Source of the DNA: Dryas octopetala | Lineage: Eukaryota; Streptophyta; Magnoliopsida; Rosales; Rosaceae | Assembly: GCA_963921425.1 (NCBI GenBank) | Contig: OY992840.1 | Span: 9,116,501 to 9,180,500, forward strand | Direction of reading: 5' to 3' | DNA length: 64,000 nucleotides | Part shown: piece after piece, positions 35,641 through 46,941 of the stretch | Layout: every line of letters begins with the position of its first letter | How positions within the stretch are numbered: position 1 is the first letter of the stretch | Made by a program: the position numbers and the translations under genes | Notes under the pieces: model-generated | The model's database searches: none | Seen by the model: the letters and a program-made list of their open reading frames with translations, nothing else | What the model was told of the DNA's origin: nothing

Positions 35641-38600
35641 AGACTACATTAGCAAATTTTTAAGATAATATAAAAGCCTCGAGATCAATTTTGTCAAAAC
35701 CTTATAAATTTTAACTAACACCCATCATATGTGGGCCAAATGACAAAAATGTCAAATGAAAAAGACTCAAATCAAATGGGCCAACATATTTGTGACCTAA
35801 TCTAAAAAACTACATTTAAATTTAGTAGTTCAATTGAAATATTATATGGTCTTCATGCTATACTAAAAAATTATTAAAATTTGGTATTTAATCCTAATTT
35901 TCTATAAATAATAACACTTAAAAAAAACATTATTTGACAAATAAACTTAATAAAACCTAATATTGTTAAAAGAATATTTGTTATTTTGATAGAATGGAAC
36001 CTAGATCTATATCATATTAATCCTAACTAATTACCCAACTCACCATCACTGCGAGAAACCCTTCTTTACCCTCACATGCACATCACACACGACTATAAAT
36101 TCTCAACCCCTAGAAGGACCTCATAATAATTGCATGGGCCAAGTGTTGGGTGCGAGTGTGCAACACAAGAATATGCGGTAAAAGTGCGAAACAAGGTTCC
36201 AATTCCAACATGGCCAAAAAAAAAAAAAAAAGGTTTCAAGCTCCAACTTCTAATTATTGATAATATTGTATTATCTCCTAGCTCCTTCGGAGCACTAATG
36301 TACCCGTATATAGAGTATAGGACCTCACACAAGCGACCACCTGATGGTAAAAAGTCTATTTCTTTTTTTGAGAAAAGAAAAAAATAAGTAACTAATTCTT
36401 TTGAAAAAAATTTTTTATAAACAATTAGTATATACAACGTTTCTCTTACAATGTAGTAAGATAATTATCAAAACAGCGCTGGATACCATCTTATATGAAA
36501 TTTTTTCTAATTTATTGGATGGGAGACCAGTGTAGGCTAATCTCAAATTAGTCACCCGAGGTCAACCTTTATGGATTTTTTTTATCAAAAGATGACCTCC
36601 CCCAAATATTCATCAAGACTAGAAAAACCATCATCATCCCTCCAGCCACACAATAGTGTCACTCATTCCTTGTGTGCATGTATTTATGCATGGGAAATAC
36701 TAATTAGCTTATCAAACATTTCTTGATCAACATAAGTTGATACTTTATTTAATTAAGTTGGTACTTAATTTTTGGATTTGGAGTAATGGTTTAGCTAGCT
36801 AATCCTTCTTGTTCTAAGAACATGATAATGAATGATAATTTGAAACTACTTTAAGACTTTAGTTATATATCTTCAGATTCTTGGAGCTGATCAATTAGCG
36901 TTGATGGTGCTTTAAGACTTTATCTTACTCGAAACCCAATGCTACCTGCATTATCATCATTGCTTTCAAACTCTCCATTAAACCACTAATTCAAAGTGCT
37001 TCCATCGAATAATTCATTTGTTCAAACAAGTTGCCCATGACATTGGAAATTAATATGCAGGCCTCTTCGAGTATATGAGAGTTTTGTGTTGTCTTAAAAA
37101 ATGTATACGTGTGAGTAAAAAAAGGGTGAATTCATGACTTTTTTCTGCGTTGGTAGACAAAAGTGCAATTAAGTTTTCTTTTTTGAAATCAGAGTAGATC
37201 AAAACCCCTATGTCAATACCAGCCCAATATTGTTGAATAAAAACAAGTTGAACAACCTTTGATATGCATATTAATCAAGGAGGGAACCAAACTTAGAAGC
37301 TGAGGTGGGTTGGGCTTTATGGGTAGGGAGGTTGGAGGCTTTGGGCTTAAAGTTTTTTCTTTCTTATGAGAAATGCTTGGCTCCTTGCTCTGGAGGAGAC
37401 CTTCTCTTACCCAATCTGACAAACATATGTCTTTGGGCTTCCAAATTTTTTTTTGGGCTTGCAAACTTAATGGTGGCAAGTGGCAACTAAATCCGCCAAA
37501 TATATTATTATTGTACTCTTTCATGTGTATAGCGCATTCCAATTTACTATTACTATGGCATTGAGTCTACCTTTCTTTTTTCTTGTATATGAACTTTGTC
37601 TTTTTATTGTATATATGAATTAACTTTTAAAATATTAAAAAGACAAAAAATGATATGAATTTGTGAGATAGGAAAAAAGGAGAGGCTCCTTAAAGGAGAA
37701 GGAGAAAGAGTCGAGCATTGTTCTTTTCTTATTTGGGGTGGGCTGGGTCCTATCCTATATGTCTTAGTAATTTTTTGTATCGGGAAAGTCATTTGTTTAT
37801 TTTAACCTCATTTTTGCCAGATCAGTTCAATTATTGCCAAATAACACTCTATTGCAAGTTTTTTTTTGTGAGGGGAGAAATTACCTAATCTGATTGATGT
37901 GACAAAAAATGGATTAAAAGGTTTCTGTCCGCTGCACTTCAATCATCCTTTTCTGGGTCAGTCAATTAAATTGTTGAACCAATGGGAGAAACTGCAATCG
38001 AACTGATCATAGCCGAATTTTAGAAAATAAAACCTGCAGTGGTCAAATCTTGTTGGACCACCAAATTAATTGGTTAAACTATTTGATATTCCATGACATG
38101 GTTGGCGGTATTCATGCTTTCTACATTCCCAAATATGCCAACAGTAATTGTTTTTGTCATTTATTATATATGGTTCACTTAACAAGTGGGTTTGATGAAA
38201 ATGCTATCTGTGTATATATATATATGTTTTGTTGTCAAACACTCAAACTCTATTGTTGGCTAGCCATTTTCAAGTTGCCCAAGCAGCCGCTTATGACACC
38301 TCCAAACCCCCACCTTGTATGGGCAATAGGTCATACTAGACTGTAGTAAGCATCTTCCATTCTTTTTCTTATTTTTTATATTTCTGCAAATACTATATAT
38401 TTCTTACAAATTGTTATTTATTTAATAATATATGGTCTTTCAACTAATGCATCCTTAATTTACACTTAAATCATTGATAATTAAATTAGCATATAAAGGT
38501 TTTTAACATTTAAGGACAAAACTTTATACTCCGAGCGATCAGATTGCAATAGATCGAGTTATACTTTTTGCATTTTTTTGGGTATATATAGTTACACTTA

Positions 38601-40068
38601 TATATCTCTAAGAAAAATTTCAAAATTCTATATCTTAAACTCAAGAATCTTCAAAAATCTATAAAATCATACCAACACACACTCAAATATGATCCAACAA
38701 GTAGGAGAAAATTATCAACAAACATGTAGAAAATAGGAAGAACAAAAAAGAATTGTTGCACGTACTGCAATAACCAATCGATCGATATTTTTATAATATA
38801 TGCTAGCTTTTGATCATGAGTATCCTTAAAAATGGTTAGGGGCTTTTAGTAGTGTACTTAGCCAAGGCCGCTATCAAAAGGAAAGGAAAGCACTACGCAA
38901 GAGTGCCCCTGAAAGCAACTGATTTGGGATGTTTGATGACCAACACTACTAACCAACAGAAATTTTCGAGAGTGGCTTATCAAGTGGTGCTTGCGTCATA
39001 TATCCCTCATATAAAAATTTCAAAGATTGCTTCCCAAATCGAAACTATACAGAAGACAGACCATTTGGCCAAAGAGAAGAAGACGCACCTTCAAACACAT
39101 AGCTTTTTTCAGATAATTAATTACAGCACAAAGAGAGTGAGTGGTTTTGATTAGTCACAACTCACAACCGTAATTAGTTTAAACAAGAAAATGTCTAGTT
39201 AATTAACAGTTAAAATAAACCCCATCTCCATCTAATATGTCCCAGTTGACTGTAACATAATTGTTCAAATGGGTTATTAATTTACGAGCACATTGAAAAC
39301 TATACATTATAGATTATTAGAAAAAAAGAACTAGAATTTTTCATCAACTTTATTTCATGAATCATGAGGTGGTCTTGACTCTTGAATATTACTTATGTTG
39401 ACCACGTACTAGTCGATCCTTTTCTCTTGTTTGTAGTCACTTGGTGGAAAAAATGTGTGTCCCTTAGAAGATGAAGAAAATATATAATGTCTTGTAGAAC
39501 AAGCTAGTTAAACCCCAAAACAAACCTAAAACCACCTAATTTGGTCAACAAAAAGAGTGGTACTATAGAACTGATCAACCAACTTGAACTACAAAATCAA
39601 ATTTTTAAACATATCCCCTTTTTTCTTTTCCCCCAATAAACAAAACCCAAATATTATAATTCAACCAGAACTGAACCAGGTATATATCCCCCCATATATA
39701 ATTAATTAGCCTGATATTAATTTAATAAATTAACATAAAAAAGAGTGAAATTAACTATATTCAACAGAAAACAGACCCAGTGGTTTACCTATCATTACTC
39801 ATTAGCTCTTGAAAGTCAGAATCTCCCAACTAAAATACAATTACACGGCAGAATCTTCTTAAACTTATCTCTCCATCATCATTTGCTCATTCATTTCTAG
39901 TCCTCTTCAATTCAATCGAAATAATCGACCAATCTCACCTAAGCCAAAGCCAAAGTTTCGATAATTCTTATATTCAAATTAAAATATTCATTCATTCATC
40001 ATATTTTTTCATTATTTTATCTTAAATCATGTTCTTAATCCAACATGGTGCATGCCATTAGTAAAGCC
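35641..40068. other. Long AT-rich intergenic region upstream of the MMP gene
   Basis: No convincing gene, RNA or complete transposon is seen. Open frames near 36.1, 37.2-37.5 and 38.9 kb lack family features and are probably chance. The last few hundred bases are likely promoter of the metalloproteinase gene, but I cannot assign specific elements. Confidence 0.55.
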
Positions 40069-40150
40069 TCTGAGCATTTCCTTGCTGCAATTCCAAGGCT
40101 CACATCCCATCTGAGCATTTCCTTGTTGCAATTCCAAGGCTCACATCCCA
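40069..40150. repeat. 41-bp tandem duplication just before the MMP start codon
   Basis: Two adjacent 41-bp units (40069-40109, 40110-40150; core GAGCATTTCCTTGCTGCAAT, C/T variant in the second) lie 15 bp upstream of the ATG. They are in the likely 5' UTR and inside an upstream open frame that starts at the ATG at 40045. Confidence 0.9.
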
Positions 40151-40165
40151 AAATAACGAACCAAT

Positions 40166-41263
40166 ATGTTTCGGTTTTTCAGTTGCTGCCACTCTCTCTT
40201 GATCTTCTACAGCTTCTTCCTCTGCTTCCTCTGTCTTTGGCGCCCTTGTTTTCCCGCCAGAATCTTACCCGACCCCGTAACTGTCATAACCGCCGCAGCC
40301 GCCGAAGCCCACAACGCCATGTGGCATGACTTCACGAGGTTCCTGGATGCCGGGAAGGGTACCCAATTCAGCGGCATGTCCGAGCTCAAGAAGTACTTCC
40401 ATCGTTTCGGCTACCTCCCGAAACCCGAAACGGCAACCAACTTCACCGATATCTTCGACAACCAGTTCGAATCGGCGGTCACTCTCTACCAGTCCAAGCT
40501 CGGATTGGACGTCACCGGAAAACTTGACTCCAACACCATCTCGGCCATTGTGTCGCCGAGGTGCGGCGTCAGCGACGCATCGCACACTCTGCATGCTACG
40601 CGTCGCTTCGCCTTCTTCAACGGCAAGCCGAGGTGGGCCCGAGCAGCGCCGATGACGCTGTCGTACGCTTTTTCGCCCAACCACGTCATCGACTACATGA
40701 GCTTTCCGGACATCAGAGCGGCGTTCCACCGCGCCTTCTCGCGGTGGTCGGCGGTGATCCCGGTGAACTTCACGGAGGCCGCCGACTATGCGTCGGCCGA
40801 CATCAAAATCGGATTCTACCGTGGGGACCACGGCGACGGGGAGCCGTTCGATGGCGTGTTGGGGGTGTTGGCCCATGCATTTTCTCCAACAAACGGGCGG
40901 TTCCACCTGGACGCGGCCGAATCGTGGGCCGTTGATTTTGAATCGGAAAAATCAAAGGTGGCCGTTGACTTGGAGTCCGTGGTGACTCATGAGATTGGGC
41001 ATGTTCTTGGGCTGGCCCACACCTCGGTCAAGGAGGCTGTGATGTACCCGAGTTTGAGTCCGAGGACCCGGAAGGTGGATCTTAAGATCGATGACGTGCA
41101 GGGTGTCCAGGCTTTATATGGGTCAAACCCTAATTTCAAGATTAGTTCATTGCAGTCTGAGAATTCTCATAACCAAGCAATTGCTTTGGACACCAGATCA
41201 TCCTCTAAGTGGACAATTTCTTTATCATGGATCATTACTTTGATATTGCTTTTGGCCACATGA
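40166..41263 (+). CDS. Plant matrix metalloproteinase (matrixin, M10A), intronless
   Basis: A single open frame of 365 aa. The N-terminus has a hydrophobic signal sequence (about residues 8-27). A propeptide follows with a peptidoglycan-binding-like fold (FGYLPKPE, ESAVTLYQSKLGLDVTGKLD) and the cysteine switch PRCGVSD, with Cys133 as the inhibitory residue. The catalytic domain has the zinc motif HEIGHVLGLAH at residues 275-285 (three His ligands, Glu276 as general base) and a following Met in VMYPSL (Met-turn). The C-terminus is a Ser-rich tail ending in a hydrophobic segment (WIITLILLLAT), as in GPI-anchored plant MMPs, so the enzyme should act at the plasma membrane/apoplast. There is no hemopexin domain, as usual in plants. 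Length and lack of introns suit the family. Codons are more GC-rich than the surrounding DNA. The start is the first ATG before the signal sequence. Which Arabidopsis paralogue (At1- to At5-MMP) is closest is not decided. Confidence 0.95.
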   Translation: MFRFFSCCHSLLIFYSFFLCFLCLWRPCFPARILPDPVTVITAAAAEAHNAMWHDFTRFLDAGKGTQFSGMSELKKYFHRFGYLPKPETATNFTDIFDNQFESAVTLYQSKLGLDVTGKLDSNTISAIVSPRCGVSDASHTLHATRRFAFFNGKPRWARAAPMTLSYAFSPNHVIDYMSFPDIRAAFHRAFSRWSAVIPVNFTEAADYASADIKIGFYRGDHGDGEPFDGVLGVLAHAFSPTNGRFHLDAAESWAVDFESEKSKVAVDLESVVTHEIGHVLGLAHTSVKEAVMYPSLSPRTRKVDLKIDDVQGVQALYGSNPNFKISSLQSENSHNQAIALDTRSSSKWTISLSWIITLILLLAT

Positions 41264-42402
41264 TGAAGTTACTAAGCCAGCCTCCAATTATTTTTTTCAA
41301 TTCTTTTCAATTTTCTTATAATGGGTTTTCAAATTCCTATACTTGTAAATTTTTTTTTTTTTAAATTGAAATTGTAGAAACAAAACACTCAAAGAAAGTT
41401 AAAAGGAATTTTTTCTATATCATCATGTGTTTGGGAATATTGGTGACATGAATTATCTTTTTTATATTTTGAGACCAAAAACTGTAGAAACCTTTATGAA
41501 GTACTTAATTTGTGTCAATAAAAGAAGACACAAGGGGCAAAAAAGGCCTAGAAAGGGACAACGTACAGGAGAAGGTTAGTGGTCAAAATGGAGAATGAGA
41601 GGTTATTAATGAAGTAAAATTAAAGTGGCACTATTAATCCTAGTGGGAATATTCCTAAACGCAATATTGTGGGTTGGAATTAGTCCAACCTACCCAATTT
41701 CCCATTCAACTTGGCACTGCAAAGAATATTCTCAACCTGAAATTTGGGAGGAAATTAAAGTATCACTTACAGCCCAAGATAAAAGGTACCAACCTAGCTT
41801 TCACACAAGTCAGAAGGCATCTAACGTACGTTTATGCATGGGACTATGGGAAAGGAAGCTAGCTTGATGAAAAGGTAAAAAGTTATTTCTCTTGTCAAAG
41901 AATAAGGGTAGATTTGTTTGTATCACATTTATTGATGTTATTGTCTACCACATCTTTTACAAATATTAGAATCACATGAGATTTATATATGTAATTAAAT
42001 AGGTCTCAATCTATCTTATGACGTACATGAATGAAAAAACATAGTAAAGATGACACTACTCAATTGAATAGAGATAGAAGATAAAATTTTGACCAAAAAA
42101 AGATATATGGAAGAGAAAAATATATTTAAAAAACCACTGCTGTGGATGTAACACTTTCTTGGTAGTAGTCTAGGAAGAGAAAACTGACATGTCTTTTGGA
42201 ATGCATAAATGGAAAGGAATTGACTCCCTAACCCCAAATGCAGTCCCCCAAATTGAGAAGAAGTGACATTCGATCCATTCATATATTCATCTCCTATGTT
42301 TTTTGGTTCAGTCAAAGTTTATATATAGTTAGGAAAAGTGGTAGTGATTTGGACCAGCAACCAGCAGCAGTCTGACTCGACATCTTCTTGGAAAAAGACT
42401 TT
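41264..42402. other. 3' flank of MMP gene and spacer
   Basis: AT-rich DNA with likely 3' UTR of the MMP gene at the start. No further gene is recognised. Confidence 0.55.
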
Positions 42403-42410
42403 ACTACTTG

Positions 42411-43887
42411 TTGGATGCACAAAAATACCGAAAAATTTGAGTTTCAAATTGATTTGGTTTAGTTAGGTTTTTTTTTTTTTTTTTTTTTGGATATCAAACC
42501 AAACCGAAGTGACCGGTTTGGTATTAGTTTTTAATTTTGAAATTTTTAGGTTTAACCAAACCGACACTTATAAGATAATTAATTTGTTTATATATAATTT
42601 TAATATTTATATTATAGATTAAATCAAACCTCCTATTATAGTTTATATATGTTTGTATATGTTTATATAATTTTATATAGTTTATAAATTTAGATCGTTT
42701 ATACTATATATATAGTTTATAATTTATATAGTTCATAACATACTTTATATAGTTTATATACTTTATATAATATATAGTACGTATAAAGTACGTATAAACT
42801 GTATATACTAAAACTATTATAGTTATAAGGTATAGGATATAGAGTATGCTAGTATAGGATATAGAGTATAGTAGTATATATATATATATATATATATATA
42901 TGGTATATGGTATAAAGTATACTAGTATAGAGTCATTAGTATATGATTTAGAGTATAGGGTATTTTTATTTAGTTTTATATGAAATTTATTATATAAATA
43001 TTTATAAAGATATATATCTAATTATCTATTAAATTAGTATCAAACCTATTTGATTATTAGTTTAAATTAGTTTATACTATATGTTTATAAAGTTACAAAT
43101 ATGTTTATATTTGATTTAATTTTTTGGGTTAAATACAAAAATGGTTCATAAACTTTACAGTGAATCTCAATTTGGTCCACTAACTATAAAAAGTGTCAAT
43201 TTGGTCCATGAATTTTTCAAATTGTACCAAATTAGTACAAACATTAACTTCCATCGAAAAATTTAACGGAAACTTATCATGTGCATAGTAAGTGACCACA
43301 TTTTTAGAGGCATTTCAGTCCGTTCATCACATTTTTATGTGACCAATTCCGTTAATTTTCGGATGGAAGTTAATGTTTGTACTGCTTTGATACATCTTGG
43401 AAAATTCGTGGACCAAATTGATATTTTTTATAATTAGTAGACCAAATTGAGAATTAATGAAAAGTTCGTAAACCATTTTTGTATTTAACCCTAATTTTTT
43501 TTAATCTATAAGCATATTCTAATAAATAAAAAATTAACCTTGATGCACTTCTTGTGGTTCGAACACAAGACCTCAACAGAAGCTAGAAACATATTTCAAT
43601 AAATATATATTTATACATATATTACATATTAATATGCAATTAAGTATTAGGTTTAACTTTAACCTAACTTTCTTCTTCATTTTTGTGTACTGCCACAGTC
43701 ACTCTCTCTCACCGAATTCCTCTGTCTCACCGTCGCTCGGTCGTCGGATATTCGAATCGACTGAATCTGTCTGTTTTGCCCAGCCACGATTCAGTTTTGG
43801 TTCTAAAAATGGCTAGCTATTTCAATAGGTCGATTTGGTTATTGGTTTTTGTTTGCTGGTTCGAATAACCAAACTGTTGCACCCCTA
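42411..43887. mobile_element. hAT-type non-autonomous element containing a nested element
   Basis: A perfect 8-bp duplication ACTACTTG flanks it (42403-42410, 43888-43895). The ends are related inverted repeats: left TTGGATGCAC, right complement TAGGGGTGCAAC; the left has lost part of the usual TAGGGGTG. Subterminal motifs (ACCAAACCGA, TCGGTTTGG-like, CGATTTGGTTATTGG) are mirrored. The interior has long AT-rich TATATAGT tracts (about 42600-43080). It carries an inserted Mutator-like MITE at 43126-43491. No transposase. Confidence 0.8.
43126..43491. mobile_element. Mutator-like MITE nested in the hAT element
   Basis: The ends GGGTTAAATACAAAAATGGT and the complement at 43491 (TTGTATTTAACCC) are inverted. 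The arms match over about 150 bp (CAATTTGGTCCA opposite TGGACCAAATTG). A perfect 9-bp duplication TAATTTTTT flanks it (43117-43125, 43492-43500). It is younger than the hAT element it interrupts. Confidence 0.9.
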
Positions 43888-43895
43888 ACTACTTG

Positions 43896-45197
43896 AGTAT
43901 GCATATGTGCCCTCCCTTACATAACAACTTTCCTCCCAAGATTGTTTGAGCGGCTTGACAAAAATAATCTATGTAGGACTTAATGTCAAATATCCTAGTG
44001 TTAAACTTTAAACACTAAAATTCGACTCTACATCATAAAGTAAATCTTATCCAAGAATAAAAACCTTCAAAAAATAAAGGGTCGTTCAAATAACCTTGCA
44101 TGTTGTTTGAATGATTATGGATCCTACTTCGCAGGTGTTAAATATCTTATATTGGTAGGATATAATTAGGGTGTATAGTGTATAAGTCTTGAGCAATCTT
44201 CTTCTTACAAACTAGTTTTCAAGGAAGTTAGACCCATAAGGCGGGATTTCGTAATCTCGTCTGAAAATAGTTGTTCACTATATTGCTTGTCGTGCATATC
44301 ATACATGATATATATTTTTTTAAGATAAATGTCATTTTACTTCCTAGACTATTGCACTTGTATCAAGTTGCTCCTCATACTTTCAATTTGGAAAATTAAA
44401 GTATTTTGACTTTTCAATTTTGCCAATTGAAGTAATTGCATCAATTTTCTAGGTAAATTAATATAAGTGATGAGTACATGACTACCATTTTTAATTTCCT
44501 TAATAAGGATCATTCGTAATGAGCATTTTGACTTTGTGTACACGGAGCTTTCGATAGAAAGCAAGTAAATTGATCAAATTACCTCAATTGACAAAATTAA
44601 AAAGTCAAGTAACTTAATTTTTCAAATTAAAAGTCTAAGGAGCAAATTGATACAAGTGCAATAATCTAGGAAGCAAAATGACATTTATCTTTTTTTTTTT
44701 TTTTTTACCGCAAATTACTCCCCTTCACACTTGACCCTTCCCACTTCCTATCTGTCTCGCCTTCGCCCTCCCTTTGGTTAAGCACCCATTCCTAAGCATC
44801 AGTCCTAGCTGCTAGCCATCAGCCATGAATCATGATACCATGGTTGGCCAGGATGAACACTAGGGGAGAATCTTTAACAAGGGCTGCTTAGGCTTTAGCT
44901 TATGCAATTTTTATTTTTTAGGTGATTTTAACTTAAGTCCACCCCAACATAGCTCACTCCTGCCTATCCCAGTCTACCCTATGTTGAAAACCTGAATTCA
45001 CACCTGGTGACCACTAATAACCAATATAACCGATCGGTCACCAATTTTCATGATTTTTAGTTTCTTTAGAGTTTTAAGGAAAATAAAAAAGAATAAGATA
45101 AAGTGTAGTTTCATTAATTTTTAGGCGGATTGAAGAACAATAGTTTAGATTTAAAGTTGCTCAGTTTGTAATGCACTAGTGAAGTTGATCAAACCTA
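43896..45197. other. Spacer before the NFD6-like gene
   Basis: Apart from the MITE at 44322-44691 no gene or repeat is recognised. Confidence 0.5.
44322..44691. mobile_element. MITE-like inverted-repeat element
   Basis: The left end AAGATAAATGTCATTTT matches the complement of AAAATGACATTTATCTT at the right. The arms (TGCACTTGTATCAA opposite TTGATACAAGTGCA) run for about 140 bp. The flanks are poly-T, so the target duplication cannot be read. No coding sequence. Confidence 0.8.
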
Positions 45198-45309
45198 AGC
45201 CCAACAGATGTAGCCCAAGCCCAAAGCAATAGCAATAGAGAATTAAGGTGCACTGTGCACATCGATCACAGACAGAGCTGGTGCTGCAGTGCTGCTGCTA
45301 AAACCCTAA
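45198..45309 (+). promoter_or_regulatory. Site II-like elements and telo-box upstream of NFD6-like gene
   Basis: AGCCCA (complement of TGGGCT, a site II motif) occurs three times, at 45198-45203, 45212-45217 and 45218-45223. A perfect telo-box AAACCCTAA follows at 45301-45309. This combination is common before plant genes for mitochondrial and ribosomal proteins expressed in dividing cells, which suits the gene. Function is inferred. Confidence 0.6.
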
Positions 45310-45387
45310 ACCCTTTGAATCCAATCCAACCACCATTCAGATCTCATCAGCTTATTCGTCTCATTTCTCCACCCCCAAATCCCTGTA

Positions 45388-46941
45388 ATGGCTTCAGCCT
45401 GCAGGCAATTCGCCAACAGAGCCTCCCTCTCGTCCATCAGATCCGCCATCAGATCCAACGCCCCTAAATCTCCCACTTCACGCCTCCCTACCTCCACTCC
45501 CTCCTCCGCCCCTCTCCGCCGTTTCTCTATCTCCAGGTCTCTCTCTCTCTCTCTCTCTCTATTGCTCTTTGTTTTTCCTTTTAATTTTAAAAGTGATTCT
45601 AACTTTTGGGTTTTGATTGGGGCAGGTCTTCGGGAGCACTGGGATGCGTGCAATCACTACTGCCACTCCACAGCGCGGTGGCGGCGGCGAGAATGACCTC
45701 CTCCCTGAGCACCACATCAAGGAGTTGCCGAGCGCTCTCACAGGGTACTCTCTGCCGCACCTCTCCCGGCCTCTAATCTCAAAAATCTCTCAAACTTTTG
45801 CTTTCTTTTCTGTGAGTCGCTTTTGCTTCCACCATAATTCTAATTGCTTCAATCCCATTTCATTATTTGGTGTTTGCTTACTTGGGTTCTCTTTGAATTT
45901 TGACTTCGTCTCCTCGTTGCTGTTGCATTTTTGAATGAACAAATTGGATTGACTAATTTCTTAGTGCCCACATAGTTATGGTTTTTTAGCACCCTCTTGT
46001 AATAGTAAGTTTAGCTTATAGCAGCTCCCTGTTACACTTTCAGAGATGGTAGGTTGTCGTGTATATGAACCTATGAGCACGCTTAGGTCTTTTTTTTTTT
46101 TGTTCTTTGGTAGAGCTTAGCTTATTGGATGTGTCCTGGCTATTCAATGAGGTAGTAGTTTTGCGAATTGAGACAATTTAAGGCAATGAAAATCGGGGTT
46201 GAAGTGATTCTGATAGGGTATATTATCTGACTGGGATATTTGGTTCCTGCAGGCACATAATATCCATATGCTTGAAAGAAATAAACTGGACCTGCTAATT
46301 ATGGCCTGCTGCATCATTATCAAGTATGAAGCTATGAGTTTCCCCTCAAAAACCTTAAAAATGTTTAACTATGTTAGTTTAGAGACTTCTATTCCGTCTA
46401 TCGCTTGATTTGTCAATTTTGTTGATTGTATTGGCACTTGCCACGCTTTGGTGTCTACGTTATGCGCATCCACATTCACTTTGATCCTTTTATTTTTATA
46501 AATTGCAGATTAGGAATGTCTACCAAGTAATATAGGATGGTATTATGATGTGAAGTTTCATTAGGCTGTAGTACACTTGATTGATCATCTTCTCGCCATA
46601 TTAGCATTGCTATTCCTCCATCCGCTTTATATTGTCAATATCTATCGAGTCTAAAGTGGGCATGTTGAAACATTTTTAGTAAATCCATTGTCTAGAGCCT
46701 TCATATACTAGCAATGTTTTACGTCTCCACATTAGTATCTTAAAAGTTCAACCTTATAACTACTTGGCTAAGTTTAATGCTGATATGGCAAGATGATATG
46801 ATTTAAGGAGAAAACTAGATAAAATTTCAAGCACAAGCATTTTGGCTTAAATATTTTGAACTTATATAGTATTTCTAAATAAATAAGAATGCTTTGATAA
46901 CATAGCTGCTCCTTTTCCCAGATGCAATTGATGGTACGTGA
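45388..46941 (+). CDS. NFD6: NUCLEAR FUSION DEFECTIVE 6-like mitochondrial small protein, two splice forms
   Basis: Exon 1 (45388-45536) begins MASACRQFANRASLSSIRSA, a Ser/Arg-rich mitochondrial presequence. Exon 2 starts at 45626 and encodes ALGCVQSLLPLHSAVAAARM and SLSTTSRSCRALSQ, the conserved core of the NFD6 family. Two ends are possible. If exon 2 is read through, the protein ends GTLCRTSPGL with TAA at 45774-45776 (99 aa). If the donor after 45744 is used with the acceptor before 46922, the protein ends SQDAIDGT with TGA at 46939-46941 (95 aa). Both tail types are familiar from annotated plant relatives. In Arabidopsis NFD6 is needed for karyogamy; the biochemical role is not known. 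This may be a paralogue rather than NFD6 itself. Confidence 0.88.

Noticed and set aside
36288..36535. Short matches to 5S rRNA (GCACTAATGTACC, GGATGGGAGACC)
   Set aside because: The pieces are short, wrongly spaced and set in AT-rich DNA without internal promoter boxes in the right arrangement; not a 5S gene and probably chance.
37213..37542. 109-codon minus-strand open frame
   Set aside because: No family features and no splice or promoter context; probably chance.
38852..39154. 100-codon + open frame
   Set aside because: Lys-rich, AT-driven composition without domain or homologous neighbours.
40265..40906. 213-codon open frame antisense to the MMP gene
   Set aside because: It is the shadow of a GC-rich coding exon; no family resemblance, and the sense strand has clear catalytic motifs.
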